From Catonella massiliensis (GTDB lineage: Bacteria > Bacillota > Clostridia > Lachnospirales > Lachnospiraceae): 64,000 nucleotides of DNA. The notes under the pieces are model-generated. The model had not been told where the DNA came from and searched no databases. It was given only the letters and a program-made list of their open reading frames with translations. The position numbers and the translations under genes are program-made. The stretch is taken from assembly GCF_016651435.1 (NCBI RefSeq), contig NZ_JAEPRJ010000001.1, positions 3,055,401 to 3,119,400 of the forward strand, in the 5' to 3' direction. Positions 53,037 to 62,201 of this stretch are shown piece after piece (positions within the stretch are counted from its first letter, which is position 1; each line of letters opens with the position of its first letter).

Positions 53037-53942
53037 ATGCCAAGCAAAAATTATGGTTTATTAGAAGAACATATTATTAATACTTTTGAAAATGACAGAT
53101 TGTTCCAGTATCATGAAAAACTATGTGAAGTAATATATGCTGGAAAACCAAGACCAAAGGGTGGAGGAGAGTGTAAAACAGATGTTTTTGTTAAAGCAAG
53201 AGACAAAAATACTGGTGAAGAGTTTGAAATAAAAATTTCTGTAAAAAATGAGAATAAGGAGTTTATGGGAAATAAGCTGAAAAAAGAGGATGTTGAAGCT
53301 TATTTGGGTCCAGACTGGGAGAATATTCTTATTAATGCAAGCACTTCACTAAGAAGTTCTTTTGAGACAAGAGTACTTATGTATGCATCGGGACATTATC
53401 CAATAAAGCAAAACTCAGTTACAGTTGGGTGGAAGTTGGAAATTGCAGACAGACCAAGAGCCTTATCTGTACCGATTCCGTTGAGTGATAGAGAAATTAG
53501 AGACTATGTTTATAAAGGAACTAATTTAACCAAGGATAAGAAGGATTCAATAGTGAATGGACAGGAAGTCTCAAATTCAGGTGTAGCAGACTACTTACTG
53601 GTTACTTGTATTGAAAAAATTCATGCTTCAAATGATGTGATTAACCAAATGGAATTAATTGATAATGCAAATATAGGTGATACATATTTTATTTTTACAG
53701 CTAATAACTATAGAACGGATGAAGAAAGTGCAGATGGACAAAGAGCTTTAGCGGTTAGGATTGAATGGGAAGTGATTGATGGAAAAATGACTCCATCTTT
53801 TCATTATGATAATCCGTTAAAGTATACTGGAGAAAAAGATATGGCACCACTTGTTAGAAGAGCATTAGCTTATCTTGGAAAAAGAAATATATCTGATATA
53901 AGACCAGGAATTGATGTTGATGAAGATTTATTAAAAGAATAA
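53037..53942 (+). CDS. Type II restriction endonuclease (PD-(D/E)XK type)
   Basis: 301 aa from ATG 53037, preceded by GGAGG (the in-frame start at 53013 includes that site). GGECKTDVFVKARDKN with Asp49 followed by FEIKISVK (Glu64-x-Lys66) gives the PD-(D/E)XK metal site. It lies between the C protein and a 5-methylcytosine methylase, so it should cut the same unmethylated site, inferred to be GGCC. The protein family itself is not recognised. Confidence 0.8.
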   Translation: MPSKNYGLLEEHIINTFENDRLFQYHEKLCEVIYAGKPRPKGGGECKTDVFVKARDKNTGEEFEIKISVKNENKEFMGNKLKKEDVEAYLGPDWENILINASTSLRSSFETRVLMYASGHYPIKQNSVTVGWKLEIADRPRALSVPIPLSDREIRDYVYKGTNLTKDKKDSIVNGQEVSNSGVADYLLVTCIEKIHASNDVINQMELIDNANIGDTYFIFTANNYRTDEESADGQRALAVRIEWEVIDGKMTPSFHYDNPLKYTGEKDMAPLVRRALAYLGKRNISDIRPGIDVDEDLLKE

Positions 53943-53962
53943 ATTTAGGAGATTATTGATAT

Positions 53963-55045
53963 ATGAATGTTATTAGTTTGTTTTCCGGATGTGGTGGGCT
54001 TGATCTTGGATTTGAGCGTGCTGAATTTAACATACCGGTAGCTAATGAGTATGATAAAACTATATGGGAAACATTTAAGGTAAATCACCCTAAAACCCAT
54101 CTTATAGAAGGAGATGTAAGACAAATTACAAAGGAAGATATTTTACCATATTTGTCAGAAGAGGTGGATGGAATCATTGGAGGGCCTCCTTGTCAATCTT
54201 GGTCAGAAGCTGGAGCTTTGAAAGGGATTGAGGATGCGAGAGGACAATTATTCTTTGATTATATTCGTATTCTTAAGGAATTTCAGCCTAAGTTTTTTTT
54301 AGCAGAAAATGTAAGCGGAATGCTTGCGAACAGGCATTCAGAAGCTGTTAAAAATATATTAAAGATGTTTGAAGAGGCTGGTTATGATGTGTCCTTGACA
54401 TTAGTTAATGCCAAAGACTATGGTGTAGCAGAAGAAAGAAAAAGAGTTTTTTACATTGGATTTAGGAAAGATTTGAAAATAAATTTTAGATTTCCTGCTG
54501 GTTCAACAAAAGATGATGATAAAAAAATCACTTTAAGGGATACTATATGGGATTTGCAGGAAACAGCAGTGCCATCTGCAAAAAAGAATCGTCGTAATCC
54601 TAATGCAATAAATAACAACGAATACTTTACAGGAGCCTATTCACCAATATTTATGAGTCGCAATAGAGTAAAAGGATGGGATGAACAAGCCTTTACTGTA
54701 CAAGCATCAGGCAGGCAATGCCAGCTACACCCTCAGGCACCTAAAATGGTTAAGCATGGACTTAATGATTGCAGGTTTGTCACAGGAAAAGAAGAACTTT
54801 ACAGGAGAATGACAATTAGAGAAGTGGCAAGAGTACAGGGATTCCCGGATGATTTTAAATTTATATATGAAGACACTAACAATGCATATAAAATGATTGG
54901 AAATGCAGTTCCAGTCAATCTTGCATATGAAATTGCAACAGCTATTAAGCTATACCTCAATGGAGAAGGAGATAAAGTTATTGCGATTGATGATATGAAT
55001 GTTACAAGGAATAGAAAAAATAGTAAAATGATAACCAAAGACTAA
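53963..55045 (+). CDS. DNA (cytosine-5)-methyltransferase, M.HaeIII-like
   Basis: 360 aa. Motif I is [13 protein letters not shown], motif [16 protein letters not shown] with catalytic Cys77, motif VI ENV, motif VIII near [10 protein letters not shown], motifs [20 protein letters not shown] and [16 protein letters not shown]. The target-recognition region [10 protein letters not shown] and [17 protein letters not shown] closely recalls M.HaeIII, which methylates GGCC. Specificity is inferred from memory, not tested. Starts 20 bases after the endonuclease gene. Confidence 0.95.
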   Translation: MNVISLFSGCGGLDLGFERAEFNIPVANEYDKTIWETFKVNHPKTHLIEGDVRQITKEDILPYLSEEVDGIIGGPPCQSWSEAGALKGIEDARGQLFFDYIRILKEFQPKFFLAENVSGMLANRHSEAVKNILKMFEEAGYDVSLTLVNAKDYGVAEERKRVFYIGFRKDLKINFRFPAGSTKDDDKKITLRDTIWDLQETAVPSAKKNRRNPNAINNNEYFTGAYSPIFMSRNRVKGWDEQAFTVQASGRQCQLHPQAPKMVKHGLNDCRFVTGKEELYRRMTIREVARVQGFPDDFKFIYEDTNNAYKMIGNAVPVNLAYEIATAIKLYLNGEGDKVIAIDDMNVTRNRKNSKMITKD

Positions 55046-55318
55046 CCAAGAGATAACCGCATGCTAACCAAGATATAATTGTAGGACTTTGAAAAGTGTT
55101 ATATCATTATGGTGGAGAAAGAATAAAAAAGCAAGGCTGGTCTTTGATGATGTTGTTAAGGACATAATGAAAGATTCTAGTGTAGAAAGTGTATATTGAT
55201 GAAATGGATATAGCTTATTATATAAGGATTGATTTGCTAGGAGTTGTTTATACCTATAAATTAGAAATTTGTATACCTTACAAGCATACTATTTATTAAG
55301 GAAGGCGGTTATATACTA

Positions 55319-56185
55319 ATGGATAAAATAGAAAAGGATAAACTCACGATACCGATTTATCTTAATACCAAAATTGTGTTTGATATGTTAGCAACAATTG
55401 AGGATGGTTTTACGGAGGTTAAGAATGTTCAAACATCAAAAAACAAAAATCGTGAAGACGGTATAGAGGCAAATGTCGGTACTAATAATCTGTTTGCCTT
55501 TTTGAATGTAGGAATTCGAGGAAATCATAAAGGTAATTCAAGTAATGGAGAGACTGTTGTTGAAGAAAGAACACATACTCCGGTTTCTTTGTTTCAGCAG
55601 TTAAAGGGTCAACTGGACAATGAGAAGCTAATTAATCGCGATATTACAAAATTGTGTATTGGTGACTTTGTTGAAGTGCAAGGAATTCTAAAAAATAATC
55701 CAGTTATTGAGATGTTGTCTGGCTTGAAGGAATTTATTGATTTGGCGAACTTATTTACAGACAATAAGCCTAAGAGCAATCAGGTTAAAAAAGACAAGTT
55801 TATGGCAGATAACAGATTCAATTCACAAGTGGATGCTTTGATTAAAGGTCTGCAAGCAGATGGAAAGAAAGATATAATTTGCGTAGCGGATAAGATGAGT
55901 ATTGTTCTTCCGACAGATGAGAATTATTTTCTAAACAACAATATGAGTGAAGTTACTGATGGAAACTATAAGATATTAGGTAAAGTTATTCAAATTTCTA
56001 TGGAAGATGGTGAGATAAGTCTGCTTAGAAATACTGTTTTCTCTAAGCTTCAATTAGATAAAATGAAAGAATTTAAGGATTTATTTTCGGATCCATCGTT
56101 AAACCAGTTTTTTGGTGATGGTGGAATTAAGACCGTCATAAGTGCACCGGTTATTATGATTATCCCAATTGCTATTTATATTTAA
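55319..56185 (+). CDS. DUF6414-like protein of unknown function
   Basis: 288 aa. IPIYLNTKIVFDMLATIEDGFTEV, then FAFLNVGIRG, then a hydrophobic end ISAPVIMIIPIAIYI. This pattern fits what I recall of DUF6414, proteins seen near defence genes and mobile elements. There is no catalytic motif I can name. The ribosome site is AAGGAGG-like (AAGGAAGG before the ATG). It lies between the restriction-modification genes and the intron remnant, inside the same foreign-looking segment. The 273 bases upstream (55046-55318) hold no clear gene, only a 37-codon frame without a ribosome site. Confidence 0.65.
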   Translation: MDKIEKDKLTIPIYLNTKIVFDMLATIEDGFTEVKNVQTSKNKNREDGIEANVGTNNLFAFLNVGIRGNHKGNSSNGETVVEERTHTPVSLFQQLKGQLDNEKLINRDITKLCIGDFVEVQGILKNNPVIEMLSGLKEFIDLANLFTDNKPKSNQVKKDKFMADNRFNSQVDALIKGLQADGKKDIICVADKMSIVLPTDENYFLNNNMSEVTDGNYKILGKVIQISMEDGEISLLRNTVFSKLQLDKMKEFKDLFSDPSLNQFFGDGGIKTVISAPVIMIIPIAIYI

Positions 56186-56279
56186 CTTAACCATATTACA
56201 AAGAGCATAAGTGTTTGAGATATTGATTAATAAATCATTATTTGAAAAGTGATAAACACAGAACTTTATACAAGCTCTG

Positions 56280-56494
56280 TAGGTAAAGGCTTAATCAAGT
56301 TTAAGTCCAAAGCCCTTTTAGCAGGTCAAGGGCGCAGCCATTGCCCAGTTAGTGGCGTTTCGCCACTAAGTACTGGGTATTACTTGGCGAGAACGCAAGC
56401 TATTTGCTCTGCAGAATCGAGAATAATCAGCTTTATGAAATATAAAAATTAAATAGTATTAACTTAAAGGAATCGAGAAATCGGTTCCTTTTTT
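56280..56494 (+). ncRNA. Structured RNA-like element ending in a terminator
   Basis: Nested helices: TTAGTGGCG/CGCCACTAA around TTT (56349-56369), enclosed by CCCAG/CTGGG (56344-56348 and 56373-56377), enclosed by GCG...CCA / TGGCG...CGC (56332-56340 and 56385-56396). A terminator follows 70 bases later. The frame 56249-56452 crosses it but looks non-coding (no ribosome site, arginine/serine mix). Could be a small RNA or an inserted palindromic element; no known class is claimed. Confidence 0.4.
56466..56494 (+). terminator. Rho-independent terminator, target site of intron 2
   Basis: AAAGGAATCGA and TCGGTTCCTTT (one wobble) around a GAAA loop, followed by TTT. The second intron begins 5 bases later. 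Confidence 0.88.
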
Positions 56495-56498
56495 AATG

Positions 56499-57046
56499 GT
56501 GCGCCTAGCGGCGCACGTTTCTAACGGGTTAAAGTCCCGAATCCGCCCGGTAGTGGGAAGGATATAGCCGAAAGCAAGGGTGTCGAGGGCGACCTCGAAT
56601 CTGAAGGAAGCTGGATATGAGGAAGATACTAATTCATGGGCAAATCTCTGGTCTGACGAACAGAAATCTCATATGAGGTTATGCATGAGGATAAGACTGC
56701 ATAACAAGCCAAAGTCCGATAACTACACGGAATCATGCATGATAGATGAGGCAGATAGATGGAGAGGAAGAAACGTGTGCGAACTAGATACAGAAATCTT
56801 AGGGGAATGGGTGTTCCTAAAGACCTGGCATGGAAAGCGGCAAACAGCAGACGTGGCTATTGGTTTACAACACATACGGTTGCCATAAATATGGCAATGA
56901 CAAAAGAAAGACTGATAAACAGTGGCTTTTATGATTTAGCCACAGCCTATCAGTCTGTGCACGTCAACTATTGAAAGCGCTGTATACGAGAACCGTACGT
57001 ACAGTGCTGTGAGAGGACGGCGGTTAGTCATCGCCTCCTACCCGAT
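56499..57046 (+). mobile_element. Group II intron remnant, class C, reverse transcriptase deleted
   Basis: Same 5' end (GTGCGCC) and 3' end (CTACCCGAT) as the intron at 50788, but the interior jumps from the early RNA domains straight to the last 65 codons of the RT (ending TGA 56972-56974). Both break points in the full copy carry GAAACGTGTG (51057-51066 and 52416-52425), and the remnant keeps one (56770-56779), so 1359 bp were lost between 10-bp repeats. Domains V and VI are intact and could still act as a ribozyme if an RT is supplied. The 5' stem has two extra base pairs compared with the full copy. Confidence 0.93.
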
Positions 57047-57144
57047 TTATAAAAACGTAATATAAAAGTTATAAAATATTTAAATAAAAAGTAAACTATA
57101 TATGATATAGTATTATCGTCAATATTAGAAATTTGGAGGTAACG

Positions 57145-58380
57145 ATGAAAAAAATCTATTTTAAGTTGTTGTTGTCGATGATGATACTCCTTAGCCTGTC
57201 GTTTTTGCCAACATTTTCTGAGAGTGTTAGTGCAGATACAGGTGGGACTGTAGTTGCTGCAAGAGGCAATGTAGTTGCGTATGGCAGACTTGAAAAGGTA
57301 AACACAAGAAAGCAGCTTAAGAAAGCGGTTGCAAGACGTGTGATTAACCTTGACAGTAGAATCAGACTATTAGTAAACAGAAAGGCAATGAAGTACTCCT
57401 TCAACGAGTATAAGAAATTGCTTTATGAGATATCAGACAATCAGAAATACAACGAAATAATGGAACATACCTCATACTGGGATATCGACAGTTATAATTA
57501 CAATAAAAACTACTATGTATGGGAATTTAGACCTAGGTATACCATCAATAAGGCTCAGGCTAAGAAAATTCTTGCCAAGGTGAAGCCTATCATCAAGACC
57601 AGAAAACAGCTTATCAAGCAGGTAGCAAAGCATGTTAAGAATCTTGACAATGAATACACCTTAAACATTAGCAGTAAGCTTGTAAAGATAGAGAATAAAG
57701 CATCATATACCAAGTTCTGGGATAAGTTATATGCTAATCCTACTATCAGTGATATTAATCATTACAGAATTAACTTTGATGATAAGTATAAGAAATACAA
57801 GAATTATTATAAGTGGAGAATCCGCGTAAAGTACAATATCTCCAAGAAGGAAATCAAAGCCTTGGACAAGTTCGTAAATAACTGGGTAGCAAATAATATA
57901 AACTCAGGGATGACACAGGAACAGAAGGTAAGAGCTATCAATGATTTCATGGTAAGCGAGTACAGATATACCTTCGGCGACAATGTTAAGCCACCTGCTA
58001 AAAATGCGAAAGTATATCCTGACGGAAAGCTTGGCAAATACTCAGTATATACCTGCTTCTCACTGTTATACGGAAAAGGTGGAGTATGTGATGCAAAGGC
58101 GAAGATGTTCTATAGGCTTGCTAAAAAAGCAGGAATAAAGGTGCTTTACATTACAGGTCGTGCAGGAGGAATGCTTCATGCTTGGAACCTGGTAAACATC
58201 GACGGCTACTGGTATCATGTTGATGTTACCTGGAACAGAGGACATTATGAAGGAACCGGAGAGAACGAATACGTTGCAAGGCTTGACTACTACCTTAAGA
58301 GCGATGCAACAATGAGGAAGGATCATAGCTGGAATGCAAAGAACTATCCTGCGGCAAACTATGATTATCCTGTATCGTAG
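57145..58380 (+). CDS. Secreted transglutaminase-like protein A with duplicated N-terminal module
   Basis: 411 aa; start 57145 follows TTGGAGG. Signal peptide about 1-30. A ~90-residue module occurs twice, beginning at about residue 53 (NTRKQLKKAVARRVINLD) and 151 (KTRKQLIKQVAKHVKNLD), each ending in a Tyr-rich strand plus INKAQAKK/ISKKEIK. The transglutaminase-like core follows with Cys315 (GGVCDAKAK), His345 (LHAWNLV) and Asp360 (HVDVTWNRG). No anchor motif, so it is released or bound non-covalently. Likely a wall or matrix protease/cross-linker; the substrate is unknown. A close paralogue follows. Confidence 0.85.
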   Translation: MKKIYFKLLLSMMILLSLSFLPTFSESVSADTGGTVVAARGNVVAYGRLEKVNTRKQLKKAVARRVINLDSRIRLLVNRKAMKYSFNEYKKLLYEISDNQKYNEIMEHTSYWDIDSYNYNKNYYVWEFRPRYTINKAQAKKILAKVKPIIKTRKQLIKQVAKHVKNLDNEYTLNISSKLVKIENKASYTKFWDKLYANPTISDINHYRINFDDKYKKYKNYYKWRIRVKYNISKKEIKALDKFVNNWVANNINSGMTQEQKVRAINDFMVSEYRYTFGDNVKPPAKNAKVYPDGKLGKYSVYTCFSLLYGKGGVCDAKAKMFYRLAKKAGIKVLYITGRAGGMLHAWNLVNIDGYWYHVDVTWNRGHYEGTGENEYVARLDYYLKSDATMRKDHSWNAKNYPAANYDYPVS

Positions 58381-58465
58381 AAGCTCTTTTTATAGCAGTT
58401 TTCATCTTGAAGGTTAACCTGTAAAGAAGTGTTATATTAGAAACTAAATATTAAATAAATGTAAC

Positions 58466-58504
58466 GAGAGAAGAAGTCTAAAATATAAACAGGCTTCTTT
58501 TCTC
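58466..58504 (+). terminator. Probable terminator between the two transglutaminase-like genes
   Basis: GAGAGAAGAAG pairs with CTTCTTTTCTC (one mismatch) and is followed by ATTTATTT. T-tract is imperfect. Confidence 0.55.
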
Positions 58505-58595
58505 ATTTATTTAGCAATTCAAAGCAAACTTATTTAAAATAATACTAATTTATGATAATATATTGTGGTCAAAACTAAATGGTATGGAGGGTAAA

Positions 58596-59894
58596 ATGAA
58601 AAGGATATCATTTATATTCAGCTTCGTGCTGATTTTGTGTATAACAAGCGGTGTATATACTAAAGTGAATAGTGTGAATGCAGGTACATCAAGGATTGTA
58701 ACGGTTGCGGTTAAAAAGAGCAAAAATGTTAAACAAAAGCAGAAGATAATCAATACAAAAAAGCAACTGATAAACTCGATTATAAAGCATGTAATCAACC
58801 TCGATAAGGACATTAGGCTAAAGATATCAAAGAAAGCAGTCAAAAACAATGATAATGAATTTAAAAAAATATTTGATAGACTTTCTGAAAGTGTAGAATA
58901 TAATGAGATAATGTCACATACAAAGGGATATAAAACATCAACACATGACAATGGAGGCAAATACTATTATTTCACACTAAAACCTGATTACAAGATAAAC
59001 AAGGCTGAGGCAAAGACTATTTTAGCCAATATTCAGCCCATTATAAAGACTAAGGAAGAGCTTATTAAGAGTATAGTTGCACATACAGAGAATCTGGATG
59101 AAGAATTTTCTATTAACGTAGATAACAGAGTCTTATCGTATAACAATCAAAAAGAGTATAATGCACTGTGGGATGAACTATACGCAATACCTGAAATTAA
59201 TGACATAGTTCACTACAGTAAGGGAGATGATTCGGATTTTATTCAGTATAAGAACTATTTTAAGTGGAAAACAAAAATAAAGTATGATATCACAAGGAAG
59301 GAAGTCGCTGATCTGAATAATTTTGTGCAATCTTGGGTTGCAGAAAACATAAAGCCCGAAATGACAGAGGAAGAGAAGGCGAGAGCAATTAATGACTTTA
59401 TGGTTAAAGAATACAGATACACCTATGGTGAAAAGAAACTCTCGTCAACGGATACTTTATCGTGTCCGGGAGGAAACCTAGGGAGATATTCTGTGTACAC
59501 AAGCTTCGCCCTGCTTTATGGTAAGGGAGGGGTATGTGATGCAAAGGCTAAGATGTTCTACAGGCTTGCAAAGGCTGCAGGCCTTGATGTCATTTATATA
59601 ACTGGTAATGTTGATGATGGGCTTCATGCCTGGAACTTGGTGAAGATTGACGGCAACTGGTATCATCTCGACAATACATGGAATAGGGGGCAGTATGATG
59701 GAAGCGGAGAATATGACTACTTTGAAACCAGAGCTTATTATTTAAAAGGAGATGCTACAATGAGTAGAGATCATAGTTGGGACAGAACAAAATACCCTGC
59801 CGCTAATGCTGACTATCCGCTGGGACCGGAACAGGCATTACATTATGATACAGAGAACAGTTATGACTCGTTTTCCCTAAAGAAAGCCTCCTAA
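58596..59894 (+). CDS. Secreted transglutaminase-like protein B, paralogue of A
   Basis: 432 aa; start 58596 follows GGAGGG. Signal peptide MKRISFIFSFVLILCITSG. It repeats the layout of protein A: two copies of the NTKKQLINSIIKHVINLD-type module, then Cys314 (GGVCDAKAK), His344 (LHAWNLV) and Asp359 (HLDNTWNRG). It has a slightly longer C-terminus (YDTENSYDSFSLKKAS). Clearly a tandem duplication followed by divergence, especially in the N-terminal modules. Separate terminators suggest independent expression. Confidence 0.85.
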   Translation: MKRISFIFSFVLILCITSGVYTKVNSVNAGTSRIVTVAVKKSKNVKQKQKIINTKKQLINSIIKHVINLDKDIRLKISKKAVKNNDNEFKKIFDRLSESVEYNEIMSHTKGYKTSTHDNGGKYYYFTLKPDYKINKAEAKTILANIQPIIKTKEELIKSIVAHTENLDEEFSINVDNRVLSYNNQKEYNALWDELYAIPEINDIVHYSKGDDSDFIQYKNYFKWKTKIKYDITRKEVADLNNFVQSWVAENIKPEMTEEEKARAINDFMVKEYRYTYGEKKLSSTDTLSCPGGNLGRYSVYTSFALLYGKGGVCDAKAKMFYRLAKAAGLDVIYITGNVDDGLHAWNLVKIDGNWYHLDNTWNRGQYDGSGEYDYFETRAYYLKGDATMSRDHSWDRTKYPAANADYPLGPEQALHYDTENSYDSFSLKKAS

Positions 59895-59908
59895 CTGTCT
59901 ATAGATTA

Positions 59909-59936
59909 TTGGCAGAAATTGTGATATCATTATAAA
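59909..59936 (+). promoter_or_regulatory. Probable promoter of parA-parB
   Basis: TTGGCA (59909-59914), 16 bases, TATAAA (59931-59936), 52 bases before the parA start. Confidence 0.5.
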
Positions 59937-59988
59937 GTTAGGAACGAATTAACTATAAATTAGCATAGATTCAACCTCGGAGGAAGAC

Positions 59989-60762
59989 ATGGGGAGAGTA
60001 ATTGCGGTAGCAAATCAAAAAGGCGGTGTGGGCAAGACGACCACTGTAATCAACCTGTCAGCCTGCCTTGCGGAAAAGGGCAAAAAGGTACTGGTTATAG
60101 ACATTGATCCACAGGGGAATACTTCAAGCGGACTGGGAGTGGATAAGAACAATGCTGAAAACACAGTGTACGAGCTCCTCTTAGGAGAGAGTGAGCTTAG
60201 TGACTGCATCATAGAGAATGTGTATGACGGCCTGTCGGTTGTGCCGGCAAATGTAAACCTTGCAGGGGCTGAGATAGAACTTATAGGAATACCTGACCAG
60301 CATTATATTCTTAAGAAGCATATCGAAGCTGTGAGGGCAGACTATGACTTTATTATACTTGACTGTCCGCCATCCTTAAACACCCTAACCGTAAATGCAA
60401 TGTCAGCAGCAGATTCGGTGCTTGTGCCGATACAGTGCGAATACTATGCACTTGAGGGACTCAGCCAGCTGATACATACAATAGAGCTTGTAAAGGCGAG
60501 GATGAACGAAAAGCTATACATAGAGGGTGTGGTATTTACTATGTATGATGCCCGCACCAACCTCTCACTTCAGGTGGTTGAGAACGTAAAGGATACTTTG
60601 AAGCAGAACATATACAAGACGATAATACCAAGAAACGTTAGACTGGCAGAATCACCAAGCCACGGTGTGCCAATCAATATCTATGATTCCAAGTCGGCTG
60701 GCGCAGAAGGCTATAGGGCGTTGGCTGATGAGGTCATAGAGAGCGATGTAACAGGATATTAG
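59989..60762 (+). CDS. parA: Chromosome partitioning ATPase ParA/Soj
   Basis: 257 aa. The deviant Walker A KGGVGKTTT lies near residue 11, Walker A' VLVIDIDPQGN and Walker B FIILDCPPS follow. VLVPIQCEYYALEGLSQL and IPRNVRLAESPSHG are typical for Soj. Works with ParB and DNA in origin segregation and initiation control. CGGAGGAA precedes the ATG. No parS sequence (TGTTTCACGTGAAACA type) was noticed nearby. Confidence 0.95.
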   Translation: MGRVIAVANQKGGVGKTTTVINLSACLAEKGKKVLVIDIDPQGNTSSGLGVDKNNAENTVYELLLGESELSDCIIENVYDGLSVVPANVNLAGAEIELIGIPDQHYILKKHIEAVRADYDFIILDCPPSLNTLTVNAMSAADSVLVPIQCEYYALEGLSQLIHTIELVKARMNEKLYIEGVVFTMYDARTNLSLQVVENVKDTLKQNIYKTIIPRNVRLAESPSHGVPINIYDSKSAGAEGYRALADEVIESDVTGY

Positions 60763-60778
60763 TAGAAAGAGGATAATA

Positions 60779-61654
60779 ATGGAAATGAAAAAAGGGTTAG
60801 GCAAGGGACTTGATTCGATGATTCCTGAGAAAAAGACTAAGGCAGAGCTAAGTGAGGCGGCTGATAAGTCTTTCTTAGAAATAAAAATATCTGAAATAGA
60901 CCCTAATATGGGGCAGCCAAGAAAAAGATTTGACGAAGATGAGCTCTTAGAGCTTTCGGAATCCATTAAGATACATGGTGTCATTCAGCCCATCATTCTC
61001 ACAAAAAGAGGAAAGCGCTATGAGATAATAGCGGGCGAGAGGCGCTGGAGAGCTTCAAAGCTTGCAGGACTCACGAAGATTCCTGCGGTAATAAGGGAGT
61101 ATACCGACAAAGAAATAATGGAAGTATCACTTATTGAAAATATCCAGCGTCAGGACTTAAACCCTGTGGAAGAGGCCGAAGCATTTAAGAATCTTATAGA
61201 CGAGTATAAAATGAAGCAGGATGACCTTGCTGAAAGAGTGTCTAAAAGCCGTTCTGCAATCACGAACGCACTAAGGCTTCTTAAGCTTGACGATAGAGTT
61301 AAGTCAATGCTTGCGGAAGGGCTTATATCACCGGGACACGCAAGAGCTCTTCTTGCGGTTGAGGATAAAAATAAGCAGCATAACCTCGCAACCAGAATCT
61401 TTGATGAGAAGCTCAGTGTGAGAGAGACTGAAAAGCTGATTAAGCAAATCTTAGAGAATAAAGAGCCTGAGAAAGATAAGGAAACTTCTGAAAGGCTTGC
61501 GTACAAGAAGCTTGAAGAGAGCCTAAAGAGCATTTTGGGCAGTAAGGTAAGCATCAAGGGCAGAAACAATGGCAAGGGAAAGATAGAAATAGACTATTAT
61601 TCAGTTGAAGAACTGGACAGAATAGCAGAATTACTTTCCACAATCAAGAAATAG
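60779..61654 (+). CDS. parB: Chromosome partitioning protein ParB/Spo0J
   Basis: 291 aa. KKGLGKGLDSMIPE opens the protein, followed by the CTPase/ParB domain with IIAGERRWRASKLAG (the GERR motif) and LIENIQRQDLNPVEEAEAF, then the helix-turn-helix DLAERVSKSRSAITNALRLL and GHARALL. The C-terminal dimer domain is rich in Lys and Glu. Sixteen bases after parA, same operon. Confidence 0.95.
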   Translation: MEMKKGLGKGLDSMIPEKKTKAELSEAADKSFLEIKISEIDPNMGQPRKRFDEDELLELSESIKIHGVIQPIILTKRGKRYEIIAGERRWRASKLAGLTKIPAVIREYTDKEIMEVSLIENIQRQDLNPVEEAEAFKNLIDEYKMKQDDLAERVSKSRSAITNALRLLKLDDRVKSMLAEGLISPGHARALLAVEDKNKQHNLATRIFDEKLSVRETEKLIKQILENKEPEKDKETSERLAYKKLEESLKSILGSKVSIKGRNNGKGKIEIDYYSVEELDRIAELLSTIKK

Positions 61655-61674
61655 GGATATAAGAGGTAAGCAAA

Positions 61675-62178
61675 ATGAAGTTGTTTGGTTATGATTTTAT
61701 TGCGGAGTATATAATATGTAGCTTGGCAGGAGTAATACTGCTGCTTTTTATATTTGATATCATTCAGTTTGTTAAGATTTCAGGACTTAAAAAGAGGATA
61801 GAAAGATTAACGGAAGGCAGCAAGGGAAGCCTTGAAGATAAGATAGCAGAGAAATTTGCACAGATTACCGAGATTAAAGAGGTTCAGAATAAGAACAGCA
61901 AAGACATTGAAATGATATTTAGAAGGCTTAAAGCCACATATCAGAAGGCAGCCATATACAGATATGATTCCATGGCTGACATGGGAGGTCAGTTAAGCTC
62001 AGTTATCGTGATGCTCGATGAGAGAGACAATGGTTTTCTCATTAACTCCGTACACAGTACCACAGCAGGTACCTACACATATGTTAAGAAAATAACAGAT
62101 GGTCTTGCTGATGTGGAGCTTGCGGAGGAAGAGGCAGCCGCAATTGCAGAGGCAATTGGAAACAAGAAAACAAGATAG
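61675..62178 (+). CDS. DUF4446 family membrane protein
   Basis: 167 aa: one membrane helix (IICSLAGVILLLFIFDIIQFV), a coiled-coil stretch (LKKRIERLTEGSKGSLEDKI) and the conserved domain RYDSMADMGGQLSSVIVMLDERDNGFLINSVHS, which fits DUF4446. This family commonly follows soj-spo0J in Clostridia; function unknown. Co-transcribed with parB (20-base gap). Confidence 0.85.
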   Translation: MKLFGYDFIAEYIICSLAGVILLLFIFDIIQFVKISGLKKRIERLTEGSKGSLEDKIAEKFAQITEIKEVQNKNSKDIEMIFRRLKATYQKAAIYRYDSMADMGGQLSSVIVMLDERDNGFLINSVHSTTAGTYTYVKKITDGLADVELAEEEAAAIAEAIGNKKTR

Positions 62179-62201
62179 ACACCTACAGATAGGAGAAGCT
62201 C

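Noticed and set aside
55080..55200. Short frame upstream of the DUF6414-like gene
   Set aside because: About 37 codons with only a TTG start and no ribosome site; could be chance.
56249..56452. 67-codon frame before intron 2
   Set aside because: No ribosome site, unusual composition, and it crosses the nested hairpins; treated as part of the RNA-like element.
56580..56888. 102-codon frame in the intron remnant
   Set aside because: It translates intron RNA domains and then the RT region in the wrong frame; a matching frame exists at 50876 in the full intron. Not a gene.
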